Positions 49,137-57,038 of a stretch of 57,038 bases of DNA are shown piece by piece; the first letter of the stretch is position 1, and the number at the start of each line of letters is the position of its first letter. The notes under the pieces were generated by a model. It ran no database searches and was not told the DNA's origin. It saw nothing but the letters and a program-made list of their open reading frames with translations. Source of the stretch: Liolophura sinensis (lineage: Eukaryota; Mollusca; Polyplacophora; Chitonida; Chitonidae); NCBI RefSeq assembly GCF_032854445.1, contig NW_027018210.1, positions 1 through 57,038 of the forward strand. The letters are read 5' to 3'. The position numbers were made by a program, and so were the translations under genes.

Positions 49137-52100
49137 CAGTGTAGCCGGTTTCAATTAACAAAAAGACCAGGCAAAAATGCAAAAGTTAAAAAAACTGTTC
49201 CAGTGCTACTAGTAAGAGGCTAATCCGACGTATTTTGTGACGAGAAATCGAATGGTGCAAACCGCGTTGCTCTCCGACTAATACTTTTTGCTGTAGTGAC
49301 AATTCAATGATCATTTATGCCATAATCACGTGCACAGCAAACGGCTCTTACTCCATGGAAACCAGGGATATTTGCAATTTGTCAACAGCTGCCGATGCCT
49401 GGCTCAATTCCGAATCTTTTGGCACCTTACTGAAGTGGGCCAGTGTTCAGTTGTACTTTTTACAGCAGACTGTATCAAGTACCTTGTGTTTTTCATGTAC
49501 AAATGGTGTGGTTTTTCTACACGTAGATAAAGACATTGAGATTGTCTTGCACTTAGAAGTAAGGCAATTGCTGGGTGAGTTAAATGGGCTTAGCCCAAAG
49601 ATTTGACGTCTTCTGGGCTACCGAAGGGCACATAACATATAGTCAAAAGTTGAATATAGTAATGACCAGTCGCGATGGTACGTAGTACAGTGTAGCCGAT
49701 TTCAACTAACAAAAAGACCAGGCAAAAATGCAAAATTGGAAAAATTGTTCCAGTGCTGCTGGTAAGAGGCTAATCCGACGTATTTTGTGACGAGAAATCG
49801 AATGGTGCAAACCGCGTTGCTCTCCGACCAATACTTTTGGCTGTAGTGACAATTGAATGATCATTTATGTCATAATCACGTGCACAGCAACGGCTCTTAC
49901 TCTATGGAAACCAGGGAAATTTGCAATTTTTCAACAGCTGCCGATTCCTGGCTCAATTCCGCATCTTTTGGCACCTTATTCATGTTGGTCTGTGGTCAGT
50001 TGTATTTTTTACAGCAGACTGTATCAAGTACCTTGTGTTTTTTATGTACAAATGGTCTGGTTTTTCTACACGTAGATAAAGACATTGAGATTGTCTTGCT
50101 CTTAGAAGTAAGGCAATTGCTGGGTGAGTTAAATGGGCTTAGCCGAAAGATTTGACGTCTTCTGGGCTACCGAAGGGCACATAACTTATAGTCAAAAGTT
50201 GAATATAGTAATGACCAGTCGCGATTGTACAGAGTACAGTGTAGCCGATTTCAATTAACAAAAAGACCGGGCAAAAATGCAAAAGTGGAAAAAACTCTTC
50301 CAGTGCTGCTGGTAAGAGGCTAATCCGACGTATTTTGTGACGAGAAATCGAATGGTGTAAACCGCGTTGCTCTCCGACCAATACTTTTGGCTGTAGCGAC
50401 AATTGAATGATCATTGATGTCATAATCACGTGCCCAGCAACGGCTCTTACTCCATGGAAACCAGGGATATTTGCAATTTTTTAACAGCTGCCGATGCCTG
50501 GCCCAATTGCGAATCTTTTGGCACCATATAAATGTGGGTCAGTGTTCAGTTGTACTTTTACAGCAGACTGTATCAAGTACCTTGTGTTTTTCATGTACAA
50601 ATGGTCTGGTTTTTCTACACGTAGATAAAGACATTGAGATTTTCTTCGACTTAGAAGTAAGGCAATTGCTGGGTGAGTTAAATGGGCTTAGCCCAAAGAT
50701 TTGACGTCTTCTGAGCTACCGAAAGGCACATAACATATAGTCAAAAGTTGAACATAGTAATGACCAGTCGCGATGGTACATGGTACAGTGTAGCCGATTT
50801 CAATTAACAAAAAGACCAGGCAAAAATGCAAAAGTGGAAAAACTGTTGCAGTGCTGCTGGTAAGAGGCTAATCCGACGTATTTTGTGACGACAAATCGAA
50901 TGGTGCAAACCGCGTTGCTCTCCGACCAATACTTTTGGCTGTAGCGACAATTGAATGATCATTTATGTCATAATCACGTGCACAGCAACGGCTCTTACTC
51001 CATGGAAACCAGGGAAATTTGCAATTTGTCAACAGCTGCCGATGCCTGGCTCAATTCCGAATCTTTTGGCACCTGACTGAAGTGGGCCAGTGTTCAGTTG
51101 TACTTTTTACAGCAGACTGTATCAAGTACCCTGTGTTTTTTATGTACAAATGGTGTGGTTTTTCTACACGTAGATAAAGACATTGAGATTGTCTTGCACT
51201 TAGAAGTAAGGCAATTGCTGTGTGAGTTAAATGGGCTTAGCCCAAAGATTTCAGGTCTTCTGGGCTACCGAAGGGCACATAACTTATAGTCAAAAGTTCA
51301 ATATAGTAATGACCAGTCGCGATTGTACAGAGTACAGTGTAGCCGATTTCAATTAACAAAAAGACCAGGCAAAAATGCAAAAGTGGAAAAACTGTTCCAG
51401 TGCTGCTGGTAAGAGGCTAATCCGACGTATTTTGTGACGAGAAATCGAATGGTGCAAACCGCGTTGCTCTCCAACCTATACTTTTGGCTGTAGCGACAAT
51501 TGAATGATCATTGATGTCATAATCACGTGCCCAGCAACGGCTCTTACTCCATGGAAACCAGGGATACTTGCAATTTTTTAACAGCTGCCGATGCCTGGCT
51601 CAATTCCGCATCTTTTGGCACCTTATAAATGTGGGTCAGTGTTTAGTTGTAGTTTTTACAGCAGACTGTATCAAGTACCTTGTGTTTTTTATGTACAAAT
51701 GGTCTGGTTTTTCTACACGTAGATAAAGACATTGAGATTGTCTTGCACTTAGAAGTAAGGCAATTGCTGGGTGAGTTAAATGGGCTTAGCCCAAAGATTT
51801 GACGTCTTCTGGGCTACCGAAGGGCACATAACTTATAGTCAAAAGTTGAATATAGTAATGACCAGTCGCGATTGTACAGAGTACAGTGTAGCCGATTTCA
51901 ATTAACAAAAAGACCAGGCAAAAATGCAAAAGTGTAAAAACTGTTCCAGTGCTGCTGGTAAGAGGCTAATCCGACGTATTTTGTGACGAGAAATCGAATG
52001 GTGCAAACCGCGTTGCTCTCCGACCAATACTTTCGGCTGTAGTGACAATTATATGATCATTGATGTCATAATCACATGCCCAGCAACGGCTCTTACTCCA

Positions 52101-54083
52101 TGGAAACCAGGGAAATTTGCAATTTTTCAACAGCTGCCGATTTCTGGCTCAATTCCGCATCTTTTGGCACCTTATTCATGTGGGTCTGTGGTCAGTTGTA
52201 CTTTTTACAGCAGACTGTATCAAGTACCTTGTGTTTTTTATGTACAAATGGTCTGGTTTTTTCTACACGTAGATAAAGACATTGAGATTGTCTTGGACTT
52301 AGAAGTAAGGCAATTGCTAGGTGAGTTAAATGGGCTTAGCCCAAAGATTTGACGTCTTCTGGGCTACCGAAGGGCACACAACTTTTCGTCAAAAGTTGAA
52401 TATAGTAATGACCAGTCGCGATTGTACAGAGTACAGTGTAGCCGATTTCAATTAACAAAAAGACCAGGTAAAAATGCAAGAGTGGAAAAACTGTTCCAGT
52501 TGCTGCTGGTAAGAGGCTAATCCGACGTATTTTGTGACGAGAAATCGAATGGTGCAATCCGCGTTGCTCTCGGACTAATACTTTTGCCTGTAGTGACAAT
52601 TGAATGATCATTTATGTCATAATCACGTGCCCAGCAACGGCTCTTACTCCATGGAAACCAGGGAAATTTGCAATTTTTCAACAGCTGCCGATGCCTGGCT
52701 CAATTCCGCATCTTTTGGCACCTTACTGAAGTGGGTCAGTGTTCAGTTGTACTTTTTACAGCAGACTGTATCAAGTACCTTGTGTTTTTCATGTACAAAT
52801 GGTGTGGTTTTTCTACACGTAGATAAAGACATTGAGATTGTCTTGCACTTAGAAGTAAGGCAATTGCTGGGTGAGTTAAATGGGCTTAGCCCAAAGATTT
52901 CAGGTCTTCTGGGCTACCGAAGGGCACATAACTTATAGTCAAAAGTTGAATATAGTAATGACCAGTCGCGATTGTACAGAGTACAGTGTAGCCGATTTCA
53001 ATTAACAAAAAGACCAGGCAAAAATGCAAAAGTGGAAAAACTGTTCCAGTGCTGCTAGTAAGAGGCTAATTCGACGTATTTTGTGAGGAGAAATCGAATG
53101 GTGCAAACCGCGTTGCTCTCCGACCAATACTTTTGGCTGTAGTGACAATTAAATGATCATTTATGTCGTAATCACATGCCCAGCAACGGCTCTTACTCCA
53201 TGGAAACCAGGAAAATTTGCAATTTTTCAACAGCTGCCGATTTCTGGCTCAATTCCGCATCTTTTGGCACCTTATTCATGTGGGTCTGTGGTCAGTTGTA
53301 CTTTTTACAGCAGACTGTATCAAGTACCTTGTTTTTTTTATGTACAAATGGTGTGGTTTTTCTACACGTAGATAAAGACATTGAGATTGTCTTCGACATA
53401 GAAGTAAGGCAATTGCTGGGTGAGTTAAATGGGCTTAGCCCAAAGATTTGACGTCTTCTGATTTACCGAAGGGCACATAACATATAGTCAAAAGTTGAAT
53501 ATAGTATTGACCAGTCGCGATGGTACATAGTACAGTGTAGCCGATTTCAATTAACAAAAAGACCAGGCAAAAATGCAAAATTGGAAAAATTGTTCCAGTG
53601 CTGCTGGTAAGAGGCTAATCCGACGTATTTTGTGACGAGAAATCGAATGGTGCAAACCGCGTTGCTCTCCGACCAATACTTTTGGCTGTCGTGACAACTG
53701 AATGCTCATTTATGCCATAATCACGTGCGTAGCAACGGCTCTTACTCCATAAAAAACCAGGGAAATTTGCAATTTTTCAACAGCTGCCGATGCCTGGCTC
53801 AATTCCAAATCTTTTGGCACCTTACTGAAGTGGGTCAGTGTTCAGTTGTACTTTTTACAGCAGACTGCATCAAGTACCTTGTGTTTTTCACGTACAAATG
53901 GTGTGGTTTTTCTACACGTAGATAAAGACATTGAGATTGTCTTGCACTTAGAAGTAAGGCAATTGCTGGGTGAGTTAAATGGGCTTAGCCGAAAGATTTC
54001 AGGTCTTCTGGGCTACCGAAGGCCACATAACTTTCAGTCAAAGTTGAATATAGTAATGAACCAGTCCGCGATTGTACAGAGTA
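48710..54083 (+). repeat. Array 3 ten-monomer higher-order repeat, copy 1
   Basis: Ten monomers: 48710 (deleted), 49137, 49688, 50237, 50786, 51335, 51884, 52434, 52984 and 53533. The first five reappear in order 5.4-5.5 kb later, at 54084, 54633, 55180, 55727 and 56272, followed by the match of 51335 at 56819. Diagnostic words are ttacagtagactg (48911, again 54408), gactaatactttttgctg (49277, 54774), acctgactgaagtgggcc (51071, 56567) and ctccaacctatac (51470, 56954). Two of these variants also occur at 46516 and 47062, so the order extends upstream with rearrangement. Confidence 0.8.
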
Positions 54084-57038
54084 CAGTGTAGCCGATTTCA
54101 ATTAACAAAAAGGACCAGGCAAAAATGCAAAAGTGGAAAAACTGTTCCAGTGCTGCTGGTAAGAGGCTAATCCGACGTATTTTGTGACGAGAAATCGAAT
54201 GGTGCAAACCGCGTTGCTCTCCGACCAATACTTTTGGCTGTAGCGACAATTGAATGATCATTTTTGTCATAATCACGTGCCCAGCAACGGCTCTTACTCC
54301 ATGGAAACTAGGGATATATGCAATTTTTAACAGCTGCCGATGCCTGGCCCAATTCCGCATCTTTTGGCACCTTATAAATGTGGGTCAGTGTTTAGTTGTA
54401 CTTTTTACAGTAGACTGTATCAAGTACCTTGTGTTTTTTATGTACAAATGGTCTGGTTTTTCTACACGTAGATAAAGACATGAGATTGTCTTGGACTTAG
54501 AAGTAAGGCAATTGCTGGGTGAGTTAAATGGGGCTTAGCCCAAAGATTTGACGTCTTCTGGGCTACCGAAGGGCACATAACTTATAGTCAAAAGTTGAAT
54601 ATAGTAATGACCAGTCGCGATTGTACAGAGTACAGTGTAGCCGGGTTTCAATTAACAAAAAGACCAGGCAAAATGCAAAAGTTTAAAAAACTGTTCCAGT
54701 GCTACTAGTAAGAGGCTAATCCGACGTATTTTGTGACGAGAAATCGAATGGTGCAAACCGCGTTGCTCTCCGACTAATACTTTTTGCTGTAGTGACAATT
54801 CAATGATTCATTTATGCCATAATCACGTGCACAGCAACGGCTCTTACTCCATGGAAACCAGGGATATTTGCAATTTGTCAACAGCTGCCGATGCCTGGCT
54901 CAATTCCGAATCTTTTGGCACCTTACTGAAGTGGGCCAGTGTTCAGTTGTACTTTTTACAGCGACTGTATCAAGTACCTTGTGTTTTTCATGTACAAATG
55001 GTGTGGTTTTTCTACACGTAGATAAAGACATTGAGATTGTCTTGCACTTAGAAGTAAGGCAATGCTGGGTGAGTTAAATGGGCTTAGCCAAAGATTTGAC
55101 GTCTTCTGGCTACCGAAGGGCACATAACATATAGTCAAAAGTTGAATATAGTAATGACCAGTCGCGATGGTACGTAGTACAGTGTAGCCGATTTCAACTA
55201 ACAAAAAGACCAGGCAAAAATGCAAAATTGGAAAAATTGTTCCAGTGCTGCTGGTAAGAGGCTAATCCGACGTATTTTGTGACGAGAAATCGAATGGTGC
55301 AAACCGCGTTGCTCTCCGACCAATACTTTTGGCTGTAGTGACAATTGAATGATCATTTATGTCATAATCACGTGCACAGCAACGGCTCTTACTCCATGGA
55401 AACCAGGGAAATTTGCAATTTTTCAACAGCTGCCGATTCCTGGCTCAATTCCGCATCTTTTGGCACCTTATCATGTGGTCTGTGGTCAGTTGTATTTTTT
55501 ACAGCAGACTGTATCAAGTACCTTGTGTTTTTTATGTACAAATGGTCTGTTTTTCTACACGTAGATAAAGACATTGAGATTGTCTTGCTCTTAGAAGTAA
55601 GGCAATTGCTGGGTGAGTTTAAATGGGCTTAGCCGAAAGATTTGACGTCTTCTGGGCTACCGAAGGGCACATAACTTATAGTCAAAAGTTGAATATAGTA
55701 ATGACCAGTCGCGATTGTACAGAGTACAGTGTAGCCGATTTCAATTAACAAAAAGACCGGGCAAAAATGCAAAAGTGGAAAAACTCTTCCAGTGCTGCTG
55801 GTAAGAGGCTAATCCGACGTATTTGTGACGAGAAATCGAATGGTGTAAACCGCGTTTGCTCTCCGACCAATACTTTTGGCTGTAGCGACAATTGAATGAT
55901 CATTGATGTCATAATCACGTGCCAGCAACGGCTCTTACTCCATGGAAACCAGGGATATTTGCAATTTTTTAACAGCTGCCGATGCCTGGCCAATTGCGAA
56001 TCTTTTGGCACCATATAAATGTGGGTCAGTGTTCAGTTGTACTTTTTACAGCAGACTGTATCAAGTACCTTGTGTTTTTCATGTACAAATGGTCTGGTTT
56101 TTCTACACGTAGATAAGACATTGAGATTTTCTCGACTTAGAAGTAAGGCAATTGCTGGGTGAGTTAAATGGGCTTAGCCCAAAGATTTGACGTCTTCTGA
56201 GCTACCGAAAGGCACATAACATATAGTCAAAAGTTGAACATAGTAATGACCAGTCGCGATGGTACATGGTACAGTGTAGCCGATTGCAATTAACAAAAGA
56301 CCAGGCAAAAATGCAAAAGTGGAAAAACTGTTGCAGTGCTGCTGGTAAGAGGCTAATCCGACGTATTTTGTGACGACAAATCGAATGGTGCAAACCGCGT
56401 TGCTCTCCGACCAATACTTTGGCTGTAGCGACAATTGAATGATCATTTATGTCATAATCCACGTGCACAGCAACGGCTCTTACTCCATGGAAACCAGGGA
56501 AATTTGCAATTTGTCAACAGCTGCCGATGCCTGGCTCAATTCCGAATCTTTTGGCACCTGACTGAAGTGGGCCAGTGTTCAGTTGTACTTTTTACAGCAG
56601 ACTGTATCAAGTACCCTGTGTTTTTTATGTACAAATGGTGTGGTTTTTCTACACGTAGATAAAGACATTGAGATTGTCTTGCACTTAGAAGTAAGGCAAT
56701 TGCTGTGTGAGTTAAATGGGCTTAGCCAAAGATTTCAGGTCTTCTGGGCTACCGAAGGGCCACATAACTTATAGTCAAAAGTTCATATAGTAATGACCAG
56801 TCGCGATTGTACAGAGTACAGTGTAGCCGATTTCAATTAACAAAAAGACCAGGCAAAAATGCAAAAGTGGAAAAACTGTTCCAGTGCTGCTGGTAAGAGG
56901 CTAATCCGACGTATTTTGTGACGAGAAATCGAATGGTGCAAACCGCGTTGCTCTCCAACCTATACTTTTGGCTGTAGGCGACAATTGAATGATCATTGAT
57001 GTCATAATCACGTGCCCAGCAACGGCTCTTACTCCATG
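54084..57038 (+). repeat. Array 3 ten-monomer higher-order repeat, copy 2 (cut by window end)
   Basis: Five full monomers and part of a sixth, matching 48710 onward. The first unit (54084) is full length where its partner at 48710 lacks about 124 bp. This copy has many one-base losses not seen in copy 1, such as acagcgactg near 54958, ggcaatgctggg near 55058 and tcatgtggtc near 55471. It continues past the window end. Confidence 0.8.

Larger units (their letters stand above)
42495..57038 (+). repeat. Satellite array 3, forward, ~549-bp monomers
   Basis: The forward array resumes here and runs off the window end. Monomer starts at cagtgtagcc (tagtgtagcc in the second) are 42673, 43221, 43770, 44319, 44868, 45417, 45966, 46516, 47062, 47611, 48160, 48710, 49137, 49688, 50237, 50786, 51335, 51884, 52434, 52984, 53533, 54084, 54633, 55180, 55727, 56272 and 56819. 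One unit (48710) is 427 bp long through an internal deletion. The variant set differs from array 1: acctgactgaagtgggcc, gccgatttctggc, gtctgtggtcag and ctctccaacctatac are typical. A ten-monomer higher-order repeat is visible from 48710 on. Single-base indels become frequent after about 53.7 kb although the sister copy 5.5 kb upstream is clean. No gene is supported. Confidence 0.97.

Noticed and set aside
1-57038. CRISPR array or other prokaryotic repeat system
   Set aside because: Units are 549 bp with no short repeat/unique spacer alternation, no adjacent cas-like genes and no prokaryotic gene density.
1-57038. Transposon or retroelement origin of the monomer
   Set aside because: I see no terminal repeats, target-site duplications, poly-A tail or recognisable reverse transcriptase/transposase motif in any frame. 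A distant origin cannot be excluded without a database search.

Overview
The whole 57-kb window is satellite DNA. It is one tandem repeat family with a modal unit of 549 bp, and I find no credible gene, RNA gene or transposon. I located the conserved word cagtgtagcc (or its complement) 106 times by hand, so the window holds about 106 monomers. Consecutive copies lie 545-553 bp apart, apart from four shortened units. One sampled stretch (24661-25200) is about 42% GC, with 18 CpG where about 23 are expected (ratio roughly 0.77). The length and organisation point to a eukaryotic heterochromatic or centromeric/subtelomeric array. The lack of strong CpG depletion argues mildly against a vertebrate. 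I do not recognise the family and name no species.

Layout. Array 1 (1-26450) is forward, array 2 (26451-42494) is inverted, and array 3 (42495-57038) is forward again. Each orientation switch is a fold-back junction: perfect 20-bp arms around a 40-bp spacer at 26391-26470, and around a 162-bp spacer at 42313-42514. Forward array 1 stops and forward array 3 resumes at the same position in the monomer. Removing the inverted ~16.04 kb would therefore rebuild an intact monomer, so the middle block looks like an inverted satellite segment placed into a continuous forward array.

Higher-order structure. In array 1, monomer variants recur in a fixed order (A1 A2 A3 A4 A5 A6 A7 A9 A10 A11 A8 A8' A12 T A8, my labels). 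There are three versions: one shortened (12-4415), one expanded with extra and hybrid monomers (4416-15652), and one compact at 7.4 kb (15653-23061). A partial further copy follows. T is a half-length monomer (268-270 bp) with the same deletion scar in all three copies. Array 3 has a different higher-order repeat of ten monomers (about 5.5 kb). Its first copy carries a ~124-bp deletion that the second lacks. Array 2 is strikingly regular (548-550 bp spacing throughout), with shorter long-range duplications.

Caution. Parts of arrays 1 and 3 carry many single-base, homopolymer-type indels that are absent from sister copies of the same variant. They look like residual long-read consensus errors, so monomer-level differences there should be treated carefully. 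The open reading frames of 60-170 codons are by-products of the repeat: they recur with every monomer, overlap on both strands, and break freely.
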